Of a DNA stretch of 64,000 nucleotides, positions 11,288 through 22,530 are shown piece after piece. The first letter of the stretch is position 1, and each line of letters opens with the position of its first letter. The notes beneath the pieces are model-generated. The model saw only the letters and a program-made list of their open reading frames with translations, did no database searches and was not told the origin of the DNA. Origin of the DNA: Microstegium vimineum (lineage: Eukaryota > Streptophyta > Magnoliopsida > Poales > Poaceae). Location: positions 34,847,017-34,911,016 of the forward strand of contig CM039120.1 in NCBI GenBank assembly GCA_022036555.1, written 5' to 3'. Position numbers and translations under genes: made by a program.

Positions 11288-13972
11288 TCAAGGAGAAGAC
11301 AGCAACACTTTCATCTGGCTAAATATTTGGCGACAAAGCTCCTGAACCTCGGGCTTCGATTGTTCCCACTTTGTCAAGAGATCAACGTCCATCGGATCTT
11401 CGAGAATCTGGTCCAAAGGCACATCAGGAGCCAGGGCTCGAACAAAAGAAACAACATTGTTTATGCAGCGCTCAAAGCCATTTTCCACAAATTCCTTAAA
11501 CCGAAGAGGCAATGCAGGAATCAGAGTCTTCAGGCCTTCTTTTGCATCCTCTTCATGACAAACGGCAGCCACGACAGGCTTCACAACAGCATACAAAATC
11601 TTGTATCAATCATGAACCTCCGAAAACTGAGTTTTCAAAACTCCCTCCGATTTCAATAACTGAAAAGAGCAAAGAAGTCAGAAATACTAAAAGAAAAAAC
11701 AACAAGAAAGTCAGAAGACAAAAAATAGTCAACTTACAGTTTCAGCTCTTTATTCCGATGATTCAAGACGAAGAGATAAATCTTTTTTCTCCTCATTCCA
11801 AGTAATGGAAGCCTGATCAGCAGCTACAAGAAAAGCAAATATGTCAAATATCAAACAAGAAAACCACAACAAAGGAAACAATAGATAGTTACCAGCCATC
11901 TTTTCTTTCAAATCAGTCAAAGAAGCATCAGCATCTCCTCGGAGATCCTTTTCTTGCTCCAAAGCAGCACGAGTCCGAGACAACTTAAGATAAACCCTGT
12001 CAAATTCAGCTTGAAGAGTGGCAGTCGAGTGAGTTTCCGAGGAAGAGGCAGTCAACTCCCGACAGACATCCTGAAAAAGACAAGAATCAAGATGAAGCAC
12101 AAACAAATAGACCAAAGAAGAGAGACAGGAATAAATACCTTCAATTCAGTTCCAAATGACAGTGATAAATCCATCCAAGAAGAAACAAGTTTTTGAACTC
12201 GCTCAACTCAGCTAAGTTGAACCTCCGACCCTTGAATGAGTAAAGGCATCGCTGAAGAAGAAGTCGGAGCTTTGGCCAAGATGTTCAACTCAGGTACCTC
12301 AAGAAGAGGCACACCAACAAGAGGACAAGCACCAACCAACTCAGAAGTGCCTGCAACATTTGCAACATTAAGAGAATCTGCAAAAGACAAAAACAAGAAC
12401 AATTAAGAGAAATACAAGAAGCAAAAAAATCTTCGTCAATCAGGAAAAAGGAACCCTAGTATCTTGGGTGGAGCAGGAACATCAGAAGAATGCCTAAGGA
12501 AAATAAAAGAAAGAATAATAGGTAGAGGCTATCAAAAAGTACAAGCATTAGGCAATTAATTTAAACTTACTTGGCCGACTTGTTGAAGGAAGCGGCAACA
12601 GAAGCAAAGGAAAGATCGGGGATGTCGAAAGAAAAATCGTCATCAAGCAATGAAGAGGAAGAGACCGGAAAAGCAGAAGGAATTGGAACAGCTTTACCAG
12701 AAGACTGACCAAAAGATGACCTGCGACTAAATAAAAATACAATAAGGAAAGGATCTCTAAATAGAAATTACAAAGACATCAAGAAAACAACTCACGGAGG
12801 ATGAGTAAGAGGAGGATCATCATCCGAATACTCTTCATTTAGAAGAATGGACTGGCCATCTGAAAAGGAACAAAATAGAAGAATAAAAAGAGTTGTATAC
12901 AAAACAACTCGGATGACAAACACCATGCTCACCTACAATAATGTTACCTATGGGAGAATGTGGCCGAGGAGATCGACGACGAGTAGCAGGAGCAAGTGAA
13001 GAAGGTTGAGCAGAAGACTCAAGCTTCCGCTTCCTAGAAAACATCATAAGTTGAGCAACACGAGGATCTGGGGTATAAGGCACATACCCATCAGTAATAC
13101 AAAATCCAGGGATAAGCCTGGAAGAAGAGGTTGAAGCCATAGTGACTTCAGCAGCGGTCTCCTCAGAGACAAAAGCATCCGGCCCAAAAGGCAAGTTTAG
13201 CCTAAAAGAATTATCATAATCCTGAAACACAAAACAAACCATCAACAAACCAAGAACTCAGAGAAAAGATATCGGAACAAGCGGAATAGATTACTAACCG
13301 GAGGTGGTGGATTTCCAACATGGTACTCAGGAATTTGGGGAGGAATAGCAGACACACCACTCAAGACCCTCCCCAAACTATCAAACATGTCCTCTTCAGA
13401 CAACTCGGACTCAGGGATGATCCGAGAAGGATCAGAAGAACCAGTATACTCAAAACCAAGATTTTCCCTCTGCATGAGAGGTTGAATTCGACGGCGATAA
13501 TAACTAGCAACCAATCCATTACCAGTCAACCTGGACTGTTTCATGTAACTTATCCGGGTCACCAGAGGCTTAATAGCCAAGGACTCAGAAGGAGACAAAG
13601 GATCATTCCAGCAAGGAAGAGAAGTCGGAAGAGCAGCAAGATCAGAAGAGAAGTAAGCATCAGGATTTGAAATGTAGAACCACTTTTCCACCCAATCTTT
13701 AACAGATTCATAAAGGGTATAAGAGAAGTAAATGACCTTCATACCCTGATGAAACTGAATGGTGCAGCAGCCAAAAGAACGGTTGGGCTTGCTCTTGTGA
13801 AATCAAAGACGAAAGAAATGACGAAAAAGAAGAAGACAGGGAGGGATACCAATGAATGCTTCGCACAGATGCGTGAATGAAGAAAGAACAAGAACCCTGT
13901 TAGGAGGAAGATGATGAAGTTGGATACCGTAGAAGCGAAGGAACTCCATCAGGAAATCAGAAGGAGGAAAGC
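11288..13972 (-). pseudogene. Element D: antisense multi-exon ORF with gypsy-type transposon domain
   Basis: A spliced-looking gene on the strand opposite to pol. The first exon runs from 13972 to about 13299. It contains FLRFYGIQLHHLPPNRVLVL and SSFTHLCEAFIGI, the plant 'putative gypsy type transposon' domain (PF04195-like), then a DWVEKWFYI segment. One in-frame TGA lies at 13803. Further exons with GT/AG borders are visible at 13221-12933, 12859-12796 and 12720-12571; smaller exons follow. One near 12378-12140 contains a TGA, one of about 180 bp ends at 11893 and is coiled-coil-like, and the last ends at the stop at 11288. The N-terminus is cut off by the A LTR at 13973. Antisense ORFs between pol and the 3' LTR are known in Tat elements; their function is unknown. 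Confidence 0.7.
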
Positions 13973-15733
13973 TGCGAACACATGGTGGATAAGTACCCAT
14001 GTATGTTTAGCTTTGATGATGAGTGATCATCCTACACGTGAGTGTTTCAGTTTGAATGGCTTACCCTAACCTCTGCGAAAGCAGAAATGTGTGCTTGTCT
14101 ATCGTCTTGTGGTGTGCAGGTGCTATGCCTAGTGACAGTGGTCAATGGCGTGGAGAAGGTCGAGTGGAGGCTTGCCATGCCGATGGACTGAGAGCGGTGA
14201 AGGGCGGAAGCGGGGCTCGGACTGAGGGACCATGGGCGCCAGCGGACTAGCTGTGGTGGCTAGTACTTGGCACCGGCGAGTGCGAGAAGACATGAAGGTA
14301 GACCGAGTCGGCCGAGTCAAGACGGTAAACGCACGAGTCAAGCGGAGGCTCAGGAGACTCGGAGTCTGACCGGGTGAGGACAAGGTAACTCGCATCGATT
14401 GGTTTGGTGGTTTGGGCCTCAAAACCATCTGCGTCGGTTTCCGAGTTTGGGCCGCAAAACTCAGGGTTCGGTAGTTGAGCCCAAAGCTACCGGTGGTGGG
14501 TTTCCTGGGTTTGGGCCTCAAAACCTAGGCGAAACTTCCGAGGAAGCGGGGATGGCACGTGGTGGAATCCTGGAGGTTGCGTCGAGGCGACGGCAACTCC
14601 CGGCAGGAAGCGGGGCCGTCCATTCAGAATGCAGGAGATATTTTCTGGAGCTTGGACTGCAATGCTTAGGCTAGGTAGTTCACTCAATGTATCTAGGGGG
14701 GTCTTTGGGAATTAGCCAAAGCCTGATAAGTAGGGGGTGAAGGGGTATCCCTCATCCCATCTCTTGAACCCTAATCACTTCCCCCCACTCACTCTCTTTC
14801 TCTCTAGTTCATGAGATCCCTAGGTTGCTTCCACCAACCTTTGTAAGAACTTGAGTTTGTCACGAGGAATCGGAGGCCGTAACCTGCGTAAGCCATGGTG
14901 GCTTCGATTTCGTGATTGTGTCCCCTTTTTGCTTGTGTTCTTCGCGTTTTGCTTTTGCTCCCTATTTTCCCGAGATGATTTCTCTTTGTAGGGAGTAGCT
15001 CTTGCAAATCACATTGAACCAAGTTCTTGGTACTCGTGAGGAGCATCTTTGCACCAAAGGAATTTTCCTAAAACCTCACAAGCACACAGATCGGGTGATT
15101 TCTTTGCGGTGCTCTTCGTTCTTGCTCCTTTTCCCCCAAATCCTCGTTTCCCTTCAATCCTCACCAAACTGAGCAATGATTTCTTCGGGATAGCTCCTCC
15201 ATAGCACTAGAAACATGCCTACCAAGTTGGGTTGCTAGTAGAGATTTTTTTGTTAGGATTTGGGAAGTTTTGGCGAAGAGAAAATCGCTTTTCGAGGTTT
15301 CTGCATTTCTGTCGGGGGCGTCAGACGCTCCGAGGGTTTTGCGTCGGACGCTGGTAAGTGCTGACGTCCGTCGCTCGGCTTGTTTGCGTCTTTCGGTTTT
15401 GGTGTCGGACGCTCTTCAGAGTCCATCGCCCAGTGTCGTCGCGTCTTGTGCGCTGTGCAGTTTTGTTTTGCTCTCGGGTAGGCCGGCGGACGATCTTCAC
15501 AGCGTCCGTCGCCGACCGTCCGTCGCCTCGGTAGTTTTTCAGTCTCTGTCAGGCTCTCTGGAAGGCCGACGGACGCTCGCCTAAGCGTCCGTCGCCAGCA
15601 TCCGACGCCCTGCCCTAGAGCGTCCGTTGCCCTGCTGTCCAGCGTTCGACGCCTGTATTTTGGGTTGTTTTGCTTGGGGTTCTTGCCTCTTTCTCATAGG
15701 ATTGAGGACTCATTCTTGGGAGTTTCCGGTGAG
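13973..15733 (+). repeat. Element A: 5' LTR, family 1, truncated at its 3' end
   Basis: Begins TGCGAACACATGGTGGATAA and follows the 3' LTR (22531 onward) at roughly 94 percent by eye until about 15230. After that the short-repeat block uses different words. The LTR stops near 15733 (GGAGTTTCCGGTGAG) and runs straight into gag: the LTR end, PBS and gag start are deleted. Confidence 0.85.
15305..15660. repeat. GCGTCCGTCGCC-type short-repeat block in A 5' LTR
   Basis: Repeated GCGTCCGTCGCC, CGGACGCT and GTCCGTCG words in both orientations. This block occupies the same LTR position as the TGGTCCGG block of the 3' LTR but uses another word. Confidence 0.8.
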
Positions 15734-17265
15734 TTTTGGGAGATTTGTGAGAATGAGAACTACGTGGTTCTTGAGGCTCGGATCATCGATGCCCAGGTTA
15801 CGCAGCATGCATCTAATGCAAGAGCCCGTAGCATTCTCTTCTCTTGTCTATCTCTTCCAGAGTTTGAGCGGGTTTTGAGTCTCACTATGGCACGGGAGAT
15901 CTGGCAAACACTCTTGACATATCATGAGGGCAACCCTTAGATCAAGTCCAGACTCTTTGACACATACCGTAGAGAGTACGAGAATTTTGCTCAGTTGGCC
16001 GGCGAATCTGTTGACGGGATGTTCACTCGCTTCCAATCTATCGTCAACAAGATGTGTGCCAATCGAGCCAACTTGCCTTATGATGATCATGAGATGCCTA
16101 TCAAGCTTTTGCATGCTCTTGATCGGAAGGTATGGGAGATGAAGGTGGCTGCCATCCAGGAGTCACCAGGCTATGATGCCCTGACTGTGGACAAGCTGTT
16201 CAGCAAGCTCAAGTCCTCAGAGATTGACTACTAGACTCGGGCCAAGCTTGAAAACCCGTCGAAACCATCTATGGCGTTGGTTTCTGGCCTCAACGGTACG
16301 TCTTCTTCCTCCTCTGACCCTTCACACTCCTTGTTTGCTTTGTCTTTGATTTCTGTGATAAAGGAGCAAGTGGAGGCTCTTGAAGATGATGAGCTGGCCT
16401 TGGTCATCACCAAGTTCTCACGGTTTCACAACAACCGTTTGAACCATCGGCGTGGTGGCTCAGCCAAGGGGTGCTACCGTTGCGGTGATGAGGATCACTT
16501 CATCGCAAACTACCCCAAGAAAGTTGTGGGCGACTTCACCAAGCGCAAGGACAAGCGGGAGCACCACTTCGAGGACAAGCACAAGCCCAAGGGTGGCTAT
16601 CACAGAAGTTCCTCCAAGAAGGTGATCGACAAGGTGAAGGCCAAGCACAGAGCCTTCCTTGCCTCCCTCAGTGACATTGATGCCTCCTCCGACGGAGGTG
16701 CTTCTTCGAGCGATGATGAGTCCAAGGGAAAGGTTGAGGACAAGCTCAACGGCCTATGCTTCTATGCCAACGCCAAGCACGGTGGCTTTTGCACCATGGC
16801 AATTGAAGAAGGCAAGGCCGGCAAGCGCAAGGAAGGCCCCAACTACGACTACGACTCCGACACACCCGAGGTACCACCCACCATCGCATCCCTTTCTCTC
16901 GAGATTGAGTCTTTGAAAGACACCTTGATGAGTCAGGATGCTTTGCCCAAGCGTGCCACGTGCGAGAGGAACGATTTCAAGGCTAAGTATCTTAGCACGC
17001 TGCACCCAAAACCACTCCACAGAAGCAAGTGTGGATTGCAAAACCGAACCATCTTGGCAACCCACTTGACACATTGCCAGACATCTCTAGTGATCCCCTT
17101 CCTAAGAAAGCTAGAGCCACCCAACCCAACAAGAGAGTGCCTACCAAGAGTGTGGTGAGGTACCATTGTGAGCAGGATGGGCACTTGGTTGAGTTTTGCT
17201 ATAGGAGGAAGAGAGATGATCGGAGGCAGTTTGAGTTGAACAACCGGGACATGTACCACCCATGA
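15734..17265 (+). pseudogene. gag: Element A: Sirevirus gag, 5' truncated and internally deleted
   Basis: The frame starts inside gag (FWEICENENYVVLEARI) because the gag start is deleted. TAG stops at 15938 and 16232 replace Gln codons. The zinc knuckle near 16470 reads CYRCGDEDHFIANY, again without the last Cys. Compared with B, about 150-170 residues of the cysteine-bearing coiled coil are deleted at about 17004, which also changes frame. The C-terminal end resumes at about 17029 and shows YHCEQDGHLVEFCYRRKR, a second degenerate zinc finger. It would have been the particle-forming protein of A. Confidence 0.85.
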
Positions 17266-20200
17266 GTTGGGTGCGTGAACCGGAAGTTTAGAGGCGCACT
17301 ACTAGGCCTAGAGGTACAATGTCTCAAGGTGCTAGGCCTCAGGAGGTGAGACCACGTAGTGGTCGTGCCCGGCGGGATACCGGTCGTGACCCATACGACT
17401 ACGGGCCTCGTGTTGGTGGCTTTACTCCACCCTTCTTTAGCGGACCACGTTTTCCCCATCGTGGTGATCGCTATCCCTCCGTGGGGCAGGAGATGTTTGG
17501 TTTTTCTCCTAACCCATTCTTTGGGAAAGTGGGACAACACTGGTATCCTTCACAGTTTACTAACTCCAGTGTTGGTCCATTTGCTCACCCTATGTCCTTT
17601 TATTGATGTAGGAAGGAGGACTAGAGGAGACTTGGCTTGTGGATTCCGGATGTTCACGCCATATGACCAGAAGTGCCAAGTGGTTCTTCAGCCTCGACCC
17701 CATGTGCCACACCGAGTACATTACATTCAGGGACAAGAGTAAAGGTAAGGTTGTCTCCCGGGGGTCCATCCGAGTCAATTCGTCTTTTGTCCTCAAGGAT
17801 GTTGCTTTGGTTGCGAATTTGCATTTTAATCTTCTTTCGGTTTCGCAACTCCTTGAAGACGGTTTTGAAGTGAGCTTTAAGCAAAACCTATCTCGGATTT
17901 TGGACTCTCGTGGTGAGCTTGTTTGCCGGATTTTACCCTTCGGGAAGGTTTTTCGTGCGGATTTTTCTATCTCTTCCGGGCATTCTCGTTGTCTTCTTGC
18001 CGGTTCTTCTTCCGAGCTTTGGAAGTGACATAGGAGATCGGGACATTTCAGTTTTGACTTGCTTGCAAGGCTTAGCTCAATGGACCTTATCCAAGGATTG
18101 ACAAACCTAAAGTTCGAGAAGGATTTGGTTTGCCATCCTTGCAGGCATGGCAAGATGGTTGCTGCTTCCCATCCTCCTTTGACTGAGATCATGACTACTC
18201 GACCCGGCGAGCTCTTACACATGGATACAGTTGGTCCAGCTCGGGTCAGGTCGGAATAAGGGAAGTGGTATGTGGTTGTAGTCGTTGATGACTACTCGAG
18301 ATACTCTTGGGTGTTCTTTTCGGAGAGTAAGGATGAGGCTTTTCCACTTGTTCGAGATCTGATTTTGAGATTGCAAAATGAGCTACCTAAGAATGCCATG
18401 AGAGATATTCGCAGTGACAATGGCATAGAATTCAAGAATGCTCACTTTGCAACTCTTTGCTCTTCCTTGGGTCTCGATCACCAGTTTTCCTCAACTCACA
18501 CTCCCCAGCAGAATGGTGTTATTGAGCGCAAGAATCGGACCCTTGTTGAGATGGCCAGGAGGATGCTCGATGAGCATAGGACTCCTAGGCGGTATTGGGC
18601 CGAAGCACTCAGTTCTGCTTGTTATGTTTCCAATCGCATTTTCCTCCGAGCCTTCAAGAAGAGGACTTCTTATGAGTTGCTATTTGGGAGACCACCCAAG
18701 GTAAGTCACCTACGAGTGTTTGGGCGCAGGTCTTTCATCCTCAAAAAGGGCGGTAAGTTGGATAAATTTGAATCACGGTCTTCTGACGGTATCTTTCTTG
18801 GTTATTCTACTCACTCTCGTGTTTATCGTGCACTTAATCTTGAGACTAACCGAGTGATGGAGACTTGTGAAATTACCTTCGATGAGACTATGCCCTGTGT
18901 TTCCACTTCTTTTGAGATTGCAGGTGATGATGAGGTGAACACCAGCATCTTTGTGGAGGAGGAGCAGGATGACGCCGATTGGGGTGATCCCGAGCCGACT
19001 CCACCGGCTGCCCCCGTCGACCCTACGATGTCCACTTCGGCTCATGGTCCCGATCCAACTACTTCCTCTACATGGGGGTCGTTCGAGCAGCTTCCTCAGT
19101 CCGTGCCCGTTGCACCTAAGGGAGCTCCAGCTGCTATTGAGGGGGAGGCCAGTTCGTCCAGGTAGGCTCCCCGCCACATCCAGCGGCAGCACCCACCGGA
19201 GAACATCATCGGCGACATTGACCGTCAAGTCACGCGGTCCAGGTCCTATCTCACTCACTTTGCTCCTTCGGGTTTTGTCGCTTCTTTTGAGCCCCGAGAT
19301 GTTGGACACGCTTTAATGGATCCGGATTGGGTTAATGCCATGCATGAGGAGTTAGAAAACTTTGAGCGAAACCACGTTTGGGTCTTAGTTCCTCCACCAC
19401 CTAGTTGCCACCCTATAGGTACCAAATGGGTTTTCAAAAACAAACAAAGTGAGGATGGGGTGGTAGTGCGCAACAAGGCTAGGTTGGTAGCTCAAGGCTT
19501 TTGTCAAAAGGAGGGAATAGACTATGAGGAAAGCTTTGCTCCCGTAGCTCGTTTAGAAGCAATTAGGATCCTTTTGGCTTTTGCGGCTTCTAAGGGTTTC
19601 AAACTTTTTCAAATAGACGTTAAAAGTGCTTTCTTAAACGACTACATAGAGGAGGAAGTTTATGTTAAACAACCTCCCGGTTTCGAAAATCCCAAGTTTC
19701 CAAACCATGTTTTTAAACTTCACAAAGGTTTGTATGGTTTGAAACAAGCACTCAGAACATGGTATGATAGGCTAAAAACCTTCTTGCTTGCTAAGGGCTT
19801 TAAAATGGGATCAGTAGATAAGACGTTGTTTCTCATCAAGCAAGGAAAAGACACTCTCCTTGTCCAAATATACGTGGATGATATCATCTTTGGTGGTTCT
19901 TCTCATGCTCTTGTTGCCAAGTTTGCAGATCTTATGAGTAGGGAATTTGAGATGAGCATGATGGGAGAGTTGACTTTCTTTCTAGGTTGCAAATCAAGCA
20001 AACCCGGGAAGGGACGTTCGTGCACCTAGGCAAGTACACGAAGGATATCTTGAAGAAGTTTGACATGGGTGAGGCAAAGCCTCTTTCAACGCCCATGTCG
20101 ACTACGACTGCCTTGGATGCGGACGAGGAAGGAGAGGCGGTGGACCAAACCGAGTACCGAAGCATGATCGGCTCGCTTCTGTACCTGACGACGACCCGGC

Positions 20201-20814
20201 CGGACATACAGTTCGCTGTTTGTCTGTGTCCTCGCTTTCAGGCGTCCCCACGGACTTCGCACAAGCAGGCGGTGAAAAGCATCATGAGGTACTTGCGCTT
20301 CACTCCCGAATTTGGTCTTTGGTTTTCCACCTCTTCCTTTCTTGTGCTTTGCGGTTACTCTGACGCCGACTTTGCCGGTTGCCGACTTGATCGAAAGTCC
20401 ACTTCTGGTACTTGCCATTTTCTTGGGTCTTCTTTGGTTTCTTGGTCTTCTCGCAAGTAGTCAAGTGTGGCACAGTCGACGTGCGAAGCTGAGTACGTTG
20501 TCGCGGCTAGCTGTTGCTCGCAGTTGATTTGGATGATTGCCACTTTGAGAGATTTCGGTCTTGAGCTTACTAAGGTGCCTCTGCTTTGCGATAGCACGAG
20601 TGCAATTAGTGTGGCTAAAAATCCCGTGCTTCATTCGAAGACCAAGCACATTGACGCCCGCTTTCACTTTTTGCGTGATCATTACGAGAAGGGCGACATT
20701 GACCTCCGGCATGTCGAGACCCAAAACCAGCTTGCGGATATTCTCACTAAGCCTTTGGATCAAGCTGCGTTTTCTCTCCTTCGGGGTGAGTTGGGTGTTT
20801 GCTTTCCTTTTTAG
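17266..20814 (+). pseudogene. pol: Element A: Sirevirus pol (protease, integrase, RT, RNase H), nearly complete
   Basis: Domains in order. Protease has the catalytic triplet in MDSGCSRHM (17639). The pre-integrase zinc region has CHPCRHGK (18135). The integrase core has Asp in LLHMDTVGP, Asp in IRSDNGIEF and Glu in GVIERKNR. RT runs from about 19316 (WVNAMHEELENF) with YVDDIIFGG at about 19873. RNase H has GYSDADFAGC, STCEAEY and LCDSTSAI, ending at TAG 20812. Inactivating changes are TGA 18026, TAA 18257, TAG 19163, a frameshift near 19985 and TAG 20458. Most are single-base changes, so A is a fairly young but dead copy. Confidence 0.92.
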
Positions 20815-22518
20815 AGTATGAAAGTTTTGTGTATCATAAGTTCCTTTTGTTTCTTTTAGTCTTTTCTTTGTCCTTCTTCTCTTTTGGTGTCTTGTTAGTA
20901 TTAGTAGTGTCATTGCATTTTGCATCTCATTTGCATTTGTGACATAGTTCATTTTAAGCTTCTTACTTATAGCCAATATAATGAATCTATGCTCTGTTTG
21001 AGGTGCTTTATGTGTCTATGGTATTGCCTAACTTAGACTCCTTTTGATATATATGATATGCAATAGAGCTAAGTTAGAAAAGCTTTAACACTGAATTTAA
21101 ATTCCCCATGTCACCTCTGAAATGGCACTAGCATGTGTAGGCTTTTGAAGATCCTTCTTGGCTGTCTTGTATATAGCTTGTATCTATGGCTCTTCATTGT
21201 TTCATTCACTACCTTTGAGCACCATGATTAATATCTAAAATGAAATTGCTCTCTGTTTGGTGAATTGGAAAGATCGAGTTGGGTCTGCATTGTGAGCACT
21301 TCATCTTGTGTTCGAGACTGCTTCCCATATGGGTCGATACTTGAGCGGTGTCGTGTATGACCAAAATCGGTGTGTCAAGTCCTTTGACTTCGCCTGGTTG
21401 GTAAGCAGTGGCATCACTTTGCTTACAACCACTCGCATACAACTTAAATGTTCCTAAAACTGAAAATTGGCTGCAAAACTCTGAAATTTGGAAAATTCAT
21501 TCAGTTGGGTCATTAGCTTGTTGTATGAACTTTGCTAAGGGATAGTTTTACTTGCTATACATGCGATTGCTTTGAGATAGATCCTATCTTGTTTGCCATG
21601 TCTAGCTGTCTCTAGGAGGTGATACCCTTTCTCTGCTCTCACATGATATGCTCTCTAAAATAGCTTCTAAAGTGATCTTAAGCTCAGCTTGAGTCTTTGT
21701 TGGGCACGTAGAGTTTTTCCTATTCTCACAGGATCACATCACTTAGAGCATCTATTCACTATCTTAGCTCTAAGTATGAAGCTTTTGCACTCATTTTGCA
21801 TTTCATGACATTTGTAGTCGGATCTTGAGTTGTTGACGTTTGATGAGCTACATGTGTCAACAAGGGGGAGAGATGTGCATTTCATGCATTTCATTCCATT
21901 TTCAGCCATCTACTTCCAAGGGGGAGCAAATGTGCCTTTTGAGCTTAATTGGTATCTTTTTGACTTGGCTCTTTTCACCCCTTCTTGGTATCTAGAGAGT
22001 GCTTCTCTTAGTTTTCCAATTGGTATCTTGCTCAGGGGGGGTTTTTGCTAGATGTGTTGAGCCTTTGCCTTTTCCAGAGGGTCTAGCTTGCTTTGTTGGC
22101 ACCGACAGGTTTCGATTGTTTCTTGAGCATTAAGGGACGTAAGTGGTTTCAATTGGTATCTTTTGAGCTCCCTTAGTGCTTAAATTGGTTTTCTGAGCTT
22201 TGAGAGTTTGTGATTGGTATCTTGGACTTGCTAGCGGTGTTGAGCCCGTTTCTGCCTCTTCTTGAGGGCTAGCTTTGTTTTGCTTGGTTGCCTCAAGCCG
22301 TTGCCCATATGCTTTTGTTTGGCATCATTAAGTGGCTTTGTCATGAGGTGTTTTGAAGGATGTTTTTAATTGGTATCATTTTTTGCCTCTCTCTTTTAAT
22401 TGGTATCATGTTTGCTTCTCTCAAGTGACTATTTTAGCTTTGGTAGCTTTTTGGTCATTTGGAGAGCTTCACCTTGTGGCTCAAATCTGAAATGCACTTG
22501 TGTTGACAATGCACTCAT
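20815..22518 (+). other. Element A: long 3' non-coding zone with PPT-like and PBS-like repeats
   Basis: No coding frame. The last 700 bases contain four purine tracts of the AAGGGGGAG type (21861, 21918, 22034, 22519) and seven TTGGTATC words (about 21948 to 22400). The TTGGTATC word equals the first bases of the PBS region. The segment 21000-21800 is closely matched in reverse by 38520-39440 of element G. Confidence 0.8.
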
Positions 22519-22530
22519 CAAGGGGGAGAT
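22519..22530 (+). other. Element A: polypurine tract
   Basis: CAAGGGGGAGAT immediately before the 3' LTR start TGCGAACACA. It primes plus-strand synthesis. Confidence 0.9.

Noticed and set aside
20355..20976. Minus-strand ORFs over the RNase H end of A
   Set aside because: Shadow of the plus-strand RNase H and its trailer.
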